Of a stretch of 64,000 nucleotides of DNA, positions 1 to 11,434 are shown piece after piece. A model generated the notes under the pieces. That model was not told the DNA's origin and searched no databases. It saw only the letters and a list, made by a program, of their open reading frames with translations. The stretch's first letter is position 1; each line of letters starts with the position of its first letter. The stretch spans positions 25,334,707 to 25,398,706 of the forward strand of contig JAWZYU010000025.1 in NCBI GenBank assembly GCA_038380435.1. The letters run 5' to 3'. The DNA is from Ryuthela nishihirai. Its lineage: Eukaryota > Arthropoda > Arachnida > Araneae > Heptathelidae. Both the position numbers and the translations under genes were made by a program.

Positions 1-1450
1 ACAAAGGGAGTTGCATCCCAATCCGTCGTAGCCAATCTCTGGTTGCGATTCAACGATGATTTCACAAAGGGAGTTGCATCCCAATCCGCGTAGCCAATCT
101 CTGGTTGGATTCAACCGATGATTCACAAAGGAGTTGCATCCCAATCCGCGTAGCCAATCTCTGGTTGCGATTCAACGATGATTTCACAAAGGGAGTTGCA
201 TCCCAATCCGCGTAGCCAATCTCTGGTTGCGATTCAACCATGATTTCACAAAGGGAGTTGCATCCCAATCCGCGTAGCCAATCTCTGGTTGCGATTCAAC
301 CATGATTTCACAAAGGGAGTTGCATCCCAATCCGCGTAGCCAATCTCTGGTTGCGATTCAACCATGATTTCACAAAGGGAGTTGCATCCCAATCCGCGTA
401 GCCAATCTCTGGTTGCGATTCAACCATGATTTCACAAAGGGAGTTGCATCCCAATCCGCGTAGCCAATCTCTGGTTGCGATTCAACCATGATTTCACAAA
501 GGGAGTTGTATCCCAATCCGCGTAGCCAATCTCTGGTTGCGATTCAACCATGATTTCACAAAGGGAGTTGCATCCCAATCCGCGTAGCCAATCTCTGGTT
601 GCGATTCAACCATGATTTCACAAAGGGAGTTGCATCCCAATCCGCGTAGCCAATCTCTGGTTGCGATTCAACCATGATTTCACAAAGGGAGTTGCATCCC
701 AATCCGCGTAGCCAATCTCTGGTTGCGATTCAACCATGATTTCACAAAGGGAGTTGCATCCCAATCCGCGTAGCCAATCTCTGGTTGCGATTCAACCATG
801 ATTTCACAGAGGGAGTTGCATCCCAATCCGCGTAGCCAATCTCTGGTTGCGATTCAACCATGATTTCACAAAGGGAGTTGTATCCCAATCCGCGTAGCCA
901 ATCTCTGGTTGCGATTCAACCATGATTTCACAAAGGGAGTTGCATCCCAATCCGCGTAGCCAATCTCTGGTTGCGATTCAACCATGATTTCACAAAGGGA
1001 GTTGTATCCCAATCCGCGTAGCCAATCTCTGGTTGCGATTCAACCATGATTTCACAAAGGGAGTTGCATCCCAATCCGCGTAGCCAATCTCTGGCTGCGA
1101 TTCAACCATGATTTCACAAAGGGAGTTGCATCCCAATCCGCGTAGCCAATCTCTGGTTGCGATTCAACCATGATTTCACAAAGGGAGTTGCATCCCAATC
1201 CGCGTAGCCAATCTCTGGTTGCGATTCAACCATGATTTCACAAAGGGAGTTGCATCCCAATCCGCGTAGCCAATCTCTGGTTGCGATTCAACCATGATTT
1301 CACAGAGGGAGTTGCATCCCAATCCGCGTAGCCAATCTCTGGTTGCGATTCAACCATGATTTCACAGAGGGAGTTGCATCCCAATCCGCGTAGCCAATCT
1401 CTGGTTGCGATTCAACCATGATTTCACAGAGGGAGTTGCATCCCAATCCG
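1..1450. repeat. 62-bp tandem satellite array (about 23 copies, open at the left edge)
   Basis: Head-to-tail units of 62 bp, each containing GGGAGTTGCATCCC, CCGCGTAGCCAATCTCTGG and TTGCGATTCAACC. Units are nearly identical; common variants are GCATCC/GTATCC and CACAAAGG/CACAGAGG, the latter concentrated in the last three units. The first units carry small indels. The array stops abruptly inside a unit near 1450 and its left end lies outside the window. Short open frames on both strands are a by-product of the repeat. No spacer-repeat alternation, so it is not a CRISPR array. Confidence 0.97.
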
Positions 1451-2044
1451 CTAACACTTTTCCCAATAAATTTATCGTCATTAAATCCGACATGTGAATT
1501 TATTGTTAAACTATTTCTCACCCTCCTAGAAATTATGTTCATTAAACAGAAATTTCTTTCAGATTCAGCACTGATTACAATAGTGCTAACTATCTTTTTT
1601 AGCTTTTTTAATACTTGACGGGATTGAAACATTTTTTGATTCTACATTATTATCTACAAATAAATCGTTGAAATCAATTTCATATTTTAAAATTTGATTT
1701 AAATGGTATATTTTTTTTATCCATGGTAAAGTTAGATTTTCATAAATGATAGTTCTAATAAATTGAAATAATTTAAAATGTTTTCAGGCTCTATAGGCTT
1801 ACATTTCGGTAATGAATAGATAATAATAAAAAAAAATTATTTCTGGCTGATGACAGACGTAAATTCTTGTGTTGAATTATATTTTCTAATAAGGTATTCC
1901 TAGGAAAATCATTGAATTTATTATTTTTTATTTAATGGAATATCTTTAAACTTATGTGATTCAATCAAATATTCAAACTTCAGATTCATATTTTCCAGGA
2001 CCAACCTTTAAATTTCCCAAAATCCATATTATGATTAGGGAAGG
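1451..2044. other. AT-rich spacer, no gene seen
   Basis: AT-rich sequence with many T and A runs between the satellite and the first SINE-A copy. No coding frame, splice pair or known repeat recognised. Confidence 0.6.
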
Positions 2045-2790
2045 TTGGATTGTTTTACCTCTGAGTGTCATTTTTTTGCACACAATGGGCTAAATGGCCA
2101 AGTCACAAGGACCCCGATGGCTCAGAGAAGGTTGGGAGAGGGGACCCACTGGAACAGCTGTTGGGAGACAGATGGTAGCCTCCCGTCAACGCCATCCAGC
2201 GTGTTCTTTAACGTGCATAGGGCGAGGCTCTCCCACACACGGGACCACGCTTAACATCCCATCCGACGGATGGAGGCCTTTCGAAGCCCATCGGTGTCCA
2301 CTACTGACCGTGGGCAGACTCTCCCGTACACGGGGCAATGGTTTAAGGTCCCATTCGACGGACGGCAGGTTTTCCAAGTTCATCGGTGTCCCCTACTGAC
2401 CGTGGACAAGCTCTCCCGTACACAGGGGTACGGCTTAACGTCCCATCCAACGGACGGCGGCCTTTCCAAGCACATAGGTGTCCCCTACTGACCGTGGACA
2501 GGCTCTCCCGTACACGGGCACTGCTTAACGTCCCATCTGACGGATGGCGGCCTTTCCAAGCCCATCGGTGTCCCCTACTGACCGTGGACAGGCTCTCCCG
2601 TACACGGGGCCATGGCTTAACGTCCCATCTGACGGACGGCGGCCTTTCCAAGCCCATCGGTGTCCCCTACTGACCGTGGACAGGCTCTCCCGTACACGGG
2701 GCCATGGCTTAACGTCCCATCCAACGGACAGCGGCTTTTCCAAGCCCATCGGTGTCCCCTACTGAACGTAGGCATGCCGGGGAATTTTGG
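2045..2790 (-). mobile_element. SINE-A copy with amplified internal segment, head missing
   Basis: Runs from the tail (TTGTTTTACCTCTGAG) through the central region and ends just before the tRNA-like head. Its middle part has been multiplied in tandem, making the copy about twice the usual length. Confidence 0.93.
2228..2770. repeat. 91-92 bp tandem repeat generated inside SINE-A
   Basis: Six units begin with CTCTCCC at 2228, 2319, 2411, 2503, 2593 and 2685. Each covers the part of SINE-A from CTCTCCC(G/A)ACAC to the GACCGTGG region. Units differ by scattered substitutions, so the expansion is not brand new. A SINE turning into a small satellite in place. Confidence 0.93.
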
Positions 2791-3353
2791 CTTAGGGAAG
2801 GAGAGCGGGGGAAAGGAAGCACAAAAGATGCCGAATAAGCCCCCCCCCCGACAAGATTTCCCGTGTCACCATATACAAAGCTTATCGCTCAAATGCCACC
2901 TAGCCATCGTGGATTGAAATGCGTGCGGATCGACAGTTTATAGACATTGCCAATTTATCAACCAGCTCGCAAGATTCTTGAAAATCCAACAATCGGCGCC
3001 AGCACACCACTGTCGCCTCCCTACCTCGGTCGTAAGCAATTATATTTAAATTCCGTATTTCCTCGATTATAAGGAGCCCTCCCCCTTTATTTTTGCTTTT
3101 TAATATCTCAGTAATCGAGATGGGTCTTACATTCGATGGCTTTTAAGAATCGACGTTGAAAGACTAAATTGGATGCAGTAAAATAGATAATGCTAGGTTC
3201 ACTTAAAAAGAGGATTGGCAGCGTCCATTCTTCTGTCGCGGCGTTGAGCGCAGTGTCAAGTGTGCTCGATGCATCAATGTAACGATTCAAATTACTTAAA
3301 GAAGGAATGCGGAATTCGGTTTTTATTCCGAAAATCCCGCATAATTCCCGTTT
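2791..3353. other. Low-copy spacer, no gene seen
   Basis: Mixed-composition DNA with a C run near 2840. No convincing exon or known element recognised on either strand. Confidence 0.5.
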
Positions 3354-3981
3354 AGTAGGGGACACCAATGGTCTTGGCAAAGGCCGCCGTCCGTCGGATG
3401 GGGCGTTAAGCCGTGGCCCCGTGTGCGGAAGAGCCTTACCCTGTGCACGTTAAAGAACACGCTGGATGGCCTTGACGGGAGGCTACCATCTGTCTCCCAA
3501 CAGCTGTTCCAGTGGGTGTCCTCCCCCAACCTTCTCTGAGCCTTCAGGGTCCTTGTGACTTGGCCATTTAGCCCATTGTGTGCAAAAAAAGTGCCGCTCA
3601 GAGGTAAAACAACCCAATCCAAGACATACCCTGTGCACGTTAAATAACACACTGGATAGCTTTGACGGGAGGTTACCATTAGTCTCCTAACAGCTGTTCC
3701 AGTGGGTCCCATCCCCCAACCTTCTCTGAGCCTTCAGGGTCCTTTTGACCTGGCCATTTAGCGCATTGTGTGCAAAAAAAGTGCCGCTCAGAGGTAAAAC
3801 AACCCAAGCCATACCCTGTGCCATTTAAAGAACATGCTAGATGGCCTTGACGGGAGGCTACCATCTGTCTCCCAACAGCTGTTCCAGTGGGTCTCCTCCC
3901 CCAATCTTCTCTGAGCCTTTGGGGTCAATGTGACCTTGCTATTTAGCCCATAGTGTGCAAAAAAAGTGCCGCTCAGAGGCA
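3354..3981 (+). mobile_element. SINE-A copy lacking its head, 3' module in three tandem copies
   Basis: The first module starts at GTAGGGGACACC and ends at GTAAAACAACCCAATCC near 3620. The stretch from CATACCCTGTGC to the tail is then repeated at about 3627-3810 and 3812-3981, giving a period near 185 bp. The last unit loses the tail after GCTCAGAGGC. The tRNA-like head is absent, so the copy has no internal promoter. Confidence 0.93.
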
Positions 3982-4004
3982 ATTTTGTAGTAATATAATT
4001 TTAT

Positions 4005-4238
4005 TGGGTTGTTTTACCTCTGAGCGGCACTTTTTTTGCACACCATGGGCTAAATGGCCAGGTCACATGGACCCCGAAGGCTCAGAGAAGGTTGTGGGAG
4101 GGGACCCACTGGAACAGCTGTTGGGAGACAAATGGTAGCCTCCCGTCAAGGCCATCCAACGCTGACCCAGCTGGGACTCGAACCTGGGAACTACAGATTA
4201 CGAGCCTGGCGCGCTACCGACTGAGCCACCCCCGCCCC
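4005..4238 (-). mobile_element. Internally deleted SINE-A with 13-bp TSD
   Basis: Tail-to-head copy flanked by AATATAATTTTAT at 3992-4004 and 4239-4251. The middle is missing: CAAGGCCATCCAA joins directly to CGCTGACCCAGC, removing the central conserved region while keeping the tRNA-like head with its box B (GGGACTCGAACC on this strand). The intact TSD suggests the deleted form itself was inserted. Confidence 0.93.
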
Positions 4239-4251
4239 AATATAATTTTAT

Positions 4252-4815
4252 AGTAATATATTTTTGTAGTAATATTTCATCCCTCCTCCCAAAAGAGGCT
4301 ACTATTACTTCAGGGGTGCGTCTTAAAATCGAGGAAACACGTTATTATTATTATATGCGAAAAAACGATGATTGGTGTGGCATGCAAAAACTACCACTAT
4401 AAATATTGTTATAGCTATCTTTGTCATGCAAGCTGAGAGAGTTTCGCCATCTCGCATCTTCAGTTAATCTATATGGGGAAGATGGAGAGAAACCAAAGTG
4501 ATGCTGCTTTGAACGTTGCCTACGTGTCAGCTCATTCTGACATCAAAGCAGAGTCAGTCAGTGATTAATGAGCACCCGGGGTCAAAGGTCAGCACCTGAT
4601 AATTCAATTATACTCGTGACGTGTGTCTAGACGCCAAGTCACAGAAAGGTGAAAATCGAAGAATGAATTTATCTCGGGGACAGCTCTTGCGCAACTGCAA
4701 AGAGAGTTTCAAAATAAGTTTTTGATTGGTAGATTTCGCAGCCGATATATAAGAAATATAACTTCTCAAGCAGACGATTTCTCGTGCTGGAAATGGAATT
4801 TTTGAACTAGGAGTA
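4252..4815. other. Low-copy spacer, no gene seen
   Basis: After an AT-rich start, 4300-4800 is mixed sequence with a TATATAAG stretch near 4745. No reading frame or splice pair convincing enough to call. Confidence 0.5.
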
Positions 4816-5340
4816 CAGTCGCACAAAAACGTATCCGAACACTATGGTTGATTACAGAATTCAGAAAAAATATCTGGAGCATGTACAGCAACTGTACACG
4901 CTCCAGTACTCCAGCTACTGGAGCGTGTGCAGTAACTGCACACGCTCCAGTTCGCTGTGAACGGTAACTGCACACGTTCAATATTTCTGTGAGTGGACCC
5001 ACACGATCCAGGTTTTTGTGAGCTCACTCGATTCAATGTGCTGTGAACATTAACCGCAACCGCTCCAGTTTGCTGTGAACGGTGACTGTACACGCTCCAT
5101 ATTCATTGCATTATATATTCATACGCATTATATATATTAAAAAAATCCGAACACTAGGTTGATTACAGAATTCAGAAAAAATATCTGGCAACGATTTTTT
5201 TAGAAATTAGTGATCTGGCAACCTTCGTGTCACATGACACGAAAGTTGCCAGATCACTAATTTAAAAAAAAATCGTTGCCAGATATTTTTTCTGAATTCT
5301 GTAATCAACCACAATGTTCGGATACTTTTTTGAGCGACTG
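4816..5340. mobile_element. MITE-T, composite copy with TA flanks
   Basis: Begins CAGTCGCACAAAAACG after TA (4814-4815) and ends TTTTTTGAGCGACTG before TA (5341-5342), as expected for a Tc1/mariner-type non-autonomous element. The left part holds short palindromes (GAGCGTGTGCAGTAACTGCA) and just over one unit of the 118-bp minisatellite. The right part, from about 5142, is a second hairpin centred on GTGTCACATGACAC. It looks like two MITE-T copies fused. No transposase. Confidence 0.9.
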
Positions 5341-5460
5341 TACAGCAAAGAACGTTGATCTTATAATCATACCCCTCCCCGCAATCCTCTCTCAAAAAAA
5401 GAGAAATACATATATATTTCTCTTTCTATATAAATAATAATATGATTCACTTGAAAATAA

Positions 5461-5846
5461 GGGGCGGGGATGGTTCAGGTAGCGCGCCAGGCTTGTAATC
5501 TGTAGTTCCCAGGTTCGAGTCCCAATTGGGTTAGTGCTGAGATTTATCTCCGCAAAATTCCCCGCCTTGCCCACAGTCAGTAGGGGACACAGATGGGTTT
5601 GGAAAGACCGCCGTCCGTCGGATGGGACGTTAAGCCGTGGCTCCGTGTGCGGGAGAGCCATACCCTGTGCATGTTAAAGAACACACTGGATATCCTTGAC
5701 GGGAGGCTACCATCTGTCTCCCAACAGCTGTTTCAGTGGGTCCCCTTCCCCCAACCTTCTCTGAGCCTTCGGGGTCCATGTGACCTGGCCATTTAGCCCA
5801 TGGTGTGCAAATAAGTGCCGCTCAGAGGTAAAACAACCCAACCCAA
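5461..5846 (+). mobile_element. SINE-A, full length
   Basis: Starts with GGGGCGGGGATGG, box A partly decayed (GGTTCAGGTAGCG), box B GGTTCGAGTCC, and ends GTAAAACAACCCAACCCA. No clear TSD found. Confidence 0.95.
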
Positions 5847-6262
5847 TATATTTTGCCATTTACTATGTGGCCCAATATATATATCACCGTGTCTGCCGAC
5901 ATATTAGTTCATAGAGACGATTCGTGGGCCAAAACAGACCTCTGCAGAAAGCATCACGCATAATTAAAAAAATGCCTTATGTGAGTCTCGAACCAGGTCC
6001 GTTAACTTCGAATCTACCACAATCATTATGCGGCAGCTAGAAATAAAGAGTAGAAATAATAATTACTCCAGCAGATGTTCTCAAATTTACTTATTATTCA
6101 TTACTGTGCCCAACTTTATCAAGCATTGCCCTGCCAAAATATTAGAGAATTTTTATGCTATGTCAACAGGAATCCAACCTCGAAGCTCTATAACTTCTAA
6201 AATATGCATTTAATAGAATTATGGAGGTCTAAGCAAACTATGACCCGCCATCTATTTCGTAT
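5847..6262. other. Spacer with a tRNA-like scrap and a dispersed-repeat fragment
   Basis: A short region near 5975-6020 (GTCTCGAACCAGGTCCG) resembles the reversed box B part of the SINE-B head. About 6174-6225 (CTATAACTTCTAAAATATGC) belongs to the dispersed repeat described at 50505-50720. No gene seen. Confidence 0.45.
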
Positions 6263-6640
6263 GGGATGGCGGCTCAGCCGGTAACGTTTAAGGCTCGTAA
6301 TCTGCAGTTTCCCAAGTTCGAGTCCCATCAGGACCAAGGTTGATACTTATCTCGGCAAAATCCCCCCCCCCCCCTCGGTCAATAGGGGGCACCGATGGGA
6401 TTGGAAAGACCACCATGCGTCGGATGTTGAGCTGTGTGCGGGGAGAGCCATACCTTGTGCACATTAAAGAACATTCTGGATGGCTTTGACGGGAGGCTAC
6501 CATCTGTCTCCCTACAGTTGTCCATTGGATCCATCAACCTTCTCTGAACCCTCGGGGTCTTTGTGACCTAATTATTTACTCCATTGTGTAAGGAAAAAAA
6601 AAGCGTCAGCTCAGAGGTAAAGCAACCTTATTCAAAGAAA
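6263..6640 (+). mobile_element. SINE-A, old and diverged
   Basis: Head GGGATGGCGGCTCAGCCGG to tail GTAAAGCAACC. Many substitutions and indels, with a C run replacing part of the 5' body near 6365. Older than most neighbours. Confidence 0.9.
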
Positions 6641-6674
6641 GCAGGTCAGCCTTAATTTAAAGAACACTCGAGAT

Positions 6675-6970
6675 AGGTTGGGTTGTTTTACCTCTGAGCG
6701 GCACTTTTTTGCACACCATGTGGGCTAAATGGCCAGGTCACATGGACCCCGAAGGCTCAGAGAAGGTTGGGGGAGGGGGCCCACTGGGACAGCTTTTGGG
6801 AGACATATGGTTACCTCCCGTCAAGGCCATCCAGCGTGTTCTTTAACGTGCTCAGGGTATGGCTCTCCCGCACACGGGGCCACGGCTTAACGTCCCATCC
6901 GACGGACGGCGGCCTTTCCAAGCCCATCGGTGCCCCCTACTGACTGTGGGCAGGGCGGGGAATTTTGCGG
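6675..6970 (-). mobile_element. SINE-A, 5'-truncated, 11-bp TSD
   Basis: Flanked by ACACTCGAGAT at 6664-6674 and 6971-6981. Contains tail through the GGGCAGGGCGGGG segment but no tRNA-like head, so it was inserted as a 5'-truncated copy. Confidence 0.95.
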
Positions 6971-7216
6971 ACACTCGAGATGGACTTTGATGAGAGGTTT
7001 CTTTCTATCTTTCTCCTAATAGCTACTCAGTTGATCCCATTCCCCTATATGCCTCGCTGGGCGCTCTTTATAGTTTATAGACCTTTTGACTTGGTAGGGG
7101 GCCACTCTCTTAATCTGCAGTTCCCAGTTCGAGCCCAAATTGTATTTGAATTGAGGTTTTCTCCTCTGAACACCACTATGCCTTCGGCATTAAAAGTGAC
7201 CACAAACGACTTGAAC

Positions 7217-7420
7217 GGTTGATTTATTTTACCTCTGAGCGGCATTTTTTTTGCACATAACATCCTAAATGGCCAGGTTACAAGGATTCCGAAGTCTCAG
7301 AGAACGTTGAAGGAAAGAGAACCCCACTAGACAGCTGTTTGCAGACAGATGGCAGCTTCCCGTCAAGACCATGTACTAGGGTGTTCTTTAACATGCATAG
7401 GGTATGGCTCTCAATCACAC
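7217..7420 (-). mobile_element. SINE-A fragment, diverged
   Basis: Tail through the CACGTTAAAG region in reverse. Breaks off at TCAATCACAC where the next, oppositely oriented copy begins. Confidence 0.88.
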
Positions 7421-7797
7421 GGGGCGGTGGTAGCTCAGTCGGTAGCGCACCAGGCTCGTAATCTGTAGTTCCCACGTTCGAGTCCAGCTGGGTCAGCGTT
7501 GAAATTTATCTCCGCAAATTTCCCATCTTGCCAACGGTCAGTAGGGGACACCGATGGGCTTGAAAGGCCGCCGTCCGTCGGATGGGACATTAAGTCGTGG
7601 CCCATGTGCGGATAGCCATACCCTGTGCACGTTAAAGAACACGCAGGATGGCCTTGACGGGAGGCTGCCATCTGTCTCCCAGTAGCTGTTCCAGTGGGTC
7701 CCCTCCCCCAACCTTCTCTGAGCCTTCGGGGTCCATGTGACCTGGCCATTTAGCGCATGGTGTGCAAAAAAGTGCTGCTCAGAGGTAAAACAATCCG
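7421..7797 (+). mobile_element. SINE-A, near full length
   Basis: Head GGGGCGGTGGTAGCTCAGTC with box A TAGCTCAGTCGG and box B CGTTCGAGTCC; ends GGTAAAACAATCC. Abuts oppositely oriented copies on both sides. Confidence 0.95.
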
Positions 7798-7811
7798 ACG
7801 AAGGCAATCTG

Positions 7812-8129
7812 ACGAAGGCTCAGAGAAGGTTGGGGGAGGGGACCCACTGGAACAGCTGTTGGGAGACAGATGGTAGCCCCCCCCGTCAAGGCCATCCAGC
7901 GTGTTCTTTAACGTGCACAGGGTATGGCTCTCCCGCACACGGGGCCACGGCTTAACGTCCCATCCGACGGACGGCGACCTTTCCAAGCCCATCGGTGTCC
8001 CCTACTGACCGTGGGCAGGGCGGGGAATTTTTGCGGAGATAAATCTCAACGCTGACCCAGCTGGGACTCGAACCTGGGAACTACAGATTACGAGCCTGGC
8101 GCGCTACCGACTGAGCCACCCCCGCCCCC
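7812..8129 (-). mobile_element. SINE-A, tail missing
   Basis: Starts inside the element at AAGGCTCAGAGAAGG and runs to the complete head (GAGCCACCCCCGCCCCC). With the preceding + copy it forms a tail-to-tail inverted pair that could form a large hairpin. Confidence 0.93.
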
Positions 8130-8274
8130 ATATGCAACAGAGCCGACCCTGTATATGCTAAACAACATGCCCTTGGAACGGAGACTTTCACACAAAAGTG
8201 CAGCTGAGTAAGCAAAAACAACCACAGTTCAGCTGAATTCAGAAAAAAATGGTACATTTCAAATCGTCACTTAC

Positions 8275-8361
8275 CAACAAAGACCTGGAACAGAAATCAT
8301 TGAGTTTCTGAAGCATGTTGTTCTGTTCCTCTCGGCTGCTGGCGATCGTCACCAAAGAGAT
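8275..8361 (-). CDS. Internal exon of an unidentified host gene
   Basis: Seen on the minus strand: a pyrimidine-rich acceptor (TTTGTTTTTCCTTCCAG) immediately before 8361, 87 nt open in phase 0 (29 codons, no stop), and a consensus donor GTAAGTGA immediately after 8275. The peptide begins ISLVTIASSREEQ and continues NNMLQKLNDFCSR, which reads like a conserved amphipathic helix and not like a repeat. It matches none of the repeats in this window. I do not recognise the protein. If real, the gene runs right to left and much of the window may be its introns. Neighbouring exons were not found; the 128-bp satellite lies directly upstream of it in gene orientation. Confidence 0.62.
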
Positions 8362-8569
8362 CTGGAAGGAAAAACAAACAAAGAATTATTGCGATTCAAT
8401 GGCTCATTAATTCAGACTTAAGAGCAATCAGAGAATGTGGGGCAGATAAGAATTTTTTAGCGAAACTAAGTTACGGCTCTTGCAGCTGACTAAGTAACAA
8501 ATCTGGTTGATATCGCTACGATGCCGATCAGGAGAGGCCCAAGACGCTGCTAGCAACCAGCGCACTGTT

Positions 8570-10652
8570 TTATAGTATAACAATGGGAATAAGATAAAAC
8601 ATATATATCAGTGGTTCTCAACCTTTTATGCTTCACGTACCCTCTGGAAATGTGTATGTAACTGGCGTACCCCTTGTATAGATAGATAAAACTATAGTTA
8701 TAATATAACAATGGGAATAAAATAAAACATGTATATCAGTGGTTCTCAACCTTTTATGCTTCACGTACCCCCTGGAAATGTGTATGTAACTGGCGTACCT
8801 CTTGTATAGATAGATAAAACTATAGTTATAGTATAACAATGGGAATAAAATAAAACATATATATCAGTGGTTCTCAACCTTTATGCTTCACGTACACCCT
8901 GGAAATGTGTATGTAACTGGCGTACCACTTGTATAGATAGATAAAACTATAGTTATAATATAACAATGGGAATAAAATAAAACATATATATCAGTGGTTC
9001 TCAACCTTTTATGCTTCACGTACCCTCTGGAAATGTGTATGTAACTGGCGTACCACTTGTATAGATAGATAAAACTATAGTTATAATATAACAATGGGAA
9101 TAAAATAAAACATATATATCAGTGGTTCTCAACCTTTTATGCTTCACGTACCCTCTGGAAATGTGTATGTAACTGGCGTATCCCTTGTATAGATAGATAA
9201 AACTATAGTTATAGTATAACAATGGGAATAAAATAAAACATATATCAGTGGTTCTCAACCTTTTATGCTTCACGTACCCTCTGGAAATGTGTATGTAACT
9301 GGCGTATCCCTTGTATAGATAGATAAAACTATAGTTATAGTATAACAATGGGAATAAAATAAAACATATATATCAGTGGTTCTCAACCTTTTATGCTTCA
9401 CGTACCCTCTGCAAATGTGTATGTAACTGGCATATCCCTTGTATAGATATATAAAACTGTAGTTATAGTATAACAATGGGAATAAAATAAAACATATATA
9501 TCAGTGGTTCTCAACCTTTTATGCTTCACGTACCCCCTGGAAATGTGTATGTAACTGGCGTACCCCTTGTATAGATAGATACAACTATACTTATAGTATA
9601 ACAATGGGAATAAAATAAAACATATATATCAGTGGTTCTCAACCTTTTATGCTTCACGTACCCCCTGGAAATGTGTATGTACTAGCGTATCCCTTGTATA
9701 GATAGATAAAACTATAGTTATAGTATAACAATGGGAATAAAATAAAACATATATATCAGTGGTTCTCAACCTTTTATGCTTCACGTACCCTCTGGAAATG
9801 TGTATGTAACTGGCGTACCCCTTGTATAGATAGATAAAACTATAGTTATAGTATAACAATGGGAATAAATAAAACATATATATCAGTGGTTCTCAACCTT
9901 TTATGCTTCACGTACCCCCTGGAAATGTGTATATAACTGGCGTACCCCTTGTATAGATAGATACAACTATACTTATAGTATAACAATGGGAATAAAATAA
10001 AACATATATATCAGTGGTTCTCAACCTTTTATGCTTCACGTACCCCCTGGAAATGTGTATGTACTAGCGTATCCCTTGTATAGATAGATAAAACTATAGT
10101 TATAGTATAACAATGGGAATAAAATAAAACATATATATCAGTGGTTCTCAACATTTTATGCTTCACGTACCCTCTGGAAATGTGTATGTAACTGGCGTAC
10201 CCCTTGTATAGATAGATAAAACTATAGTTATAGTATAACAATGGGAATAAAATAAAACATATATATCAGTGGTTCTCAACATTTTATGCTTCACGTACCC
10301 CCTGGAAATGTGTATGTACTAGCGTATCCCTTGTATAGATAGATAAAACTATAGTTATAGTATAACAATGGGAATAAAATAAAACATATATATCAGTGGT
10401 TCTCAACATTTTATGCTTCACGTACCCTCTGGAAATGTGTATGTAACTGGCGTACCCCTTGTATAGATAGATAAAACTATAGTTATAGTATAACAATGGG
10501 AATAAAATAAAACATATATATCAGTGGTTCTCAACCTTTTATGCTTCACGTACCCCCTGGAAATGTGTATGTAACTGGCGTACCCCTTGTATAGATAGAT
10601 AAAACTATAGTTATAGTATAGCAATGGGAATAAAATATAACATATATCCAGC
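8570..10652. repeat. 128-bp satellite, about 16 copies, with hAT-like terminus in each unit
   Basis: Each unit starts CAGTGGTTCTCAACCTTTTA, which resembles terminal inverted repeats of hAT (Charlie-like) transposons, and continues through GCTTCACGTACCC, TTGTATAGATAGATAAAAC and ATGGGAATAAAATAAAAC. The first CAGTGG is at 8609. Units of 126-128 bp alternate; a variant reading TATGTACTAGCGTATCCC recurs at about 9672, 10054 and 10309, and two stretches exactly 255 bp apart encode identical frames, so dimers have been amplified. Repeated minus-strand frames here are by-products. Confidence 0.95.
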
Positions 10653-11168
10653 GACTTTTGAGCTCTCACGGGTGTATCTGAAAAATTTTTACCGCGTAGA
10701 GAGACGTTTAGATGATATTTCATTCCGATTTCGAATGGAGAGTATATTAAAAATATGTCACTTATAAATTTTATTATTACAAATACCAAATCATGCTTTA
10801 ACTGCCATTACCACAACGTCCTATTTAATTTCATTCTTTTATTTCTTTTGTCAAGTTTTCTTTTTTAAGTTTTTATGATTTTATATTGCTCTTGAAGCTG
10901 TTTTAATCCCAACAGTATTGTTGATTTTGGGTATAGAAGGGCAAGTGGAACGGATACTCTTCAATCAACTTTAACCTCCATTTACAAAATGCTTCGAAAA
11001 AGAAAAAAAGTTATCTGTACTCTTAAATCGAGACTTTTCTTTCGTTAAGTTTTGACCTTCATTATTTTATTTGCAACTTTCTCACCTTTTCACGTTTTTT
11101 TTATTATTTATTTCTATACTTTTTCCCCGCTTCGTATTTGGCGCCCCCTGTAGGAGGTGTTGCCTAGG
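10653..11168. other. AT-rich spacer, no gene seen
   Basis: T-rich DNA between the satellite and the next SINE-A copy; nothing recognised. Confidence 0.5.
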
Positions 11169-11425
11169 CTGGGTTGTTTTATCTCTGAGCGGCACTTTAT
11201 TGCACACAATGGGATAAAATCGCCAGGTCACGAGCACTACAAGAACGCAGAGAAGTTAGGAACTAAGGGGGGAGCTGTTAAGAAACAGATGGTAGCCTCC
11301 CGTCAATGCCATCCAGCGTGTTTTTAACGTGCAAAAGGTATGGGCTCTCCAGCACACGGAGCGTGGCTTAACGTTCCACCCTGGGAACGGCGGCATTTCC
11401 AAGCCCACCAGTATCCCCGAGGAGA
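11169..11425 (-). mobile_element. SINE-A, old, head missing
   Basis: From GGGTTGTTTTATCTCTGAG to AGCCCACCAGTATCCCC with several indels. Directly followed by a younger copy in the same orientation. Confidence 0.9.
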
Positions 11426-11434
11426 GGGAAGTGA

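Noticed and set aside
1..1450. CRISPR-like regular repeat
   Set aside because: Units are contiguous with no variable spacers, and the context is a eukaryotic genome.
8633..10789. Series of similar 68-123 codon minus-strand frames
   Set aside because: They are translations of the 128-bp satellite and repeat at its period.
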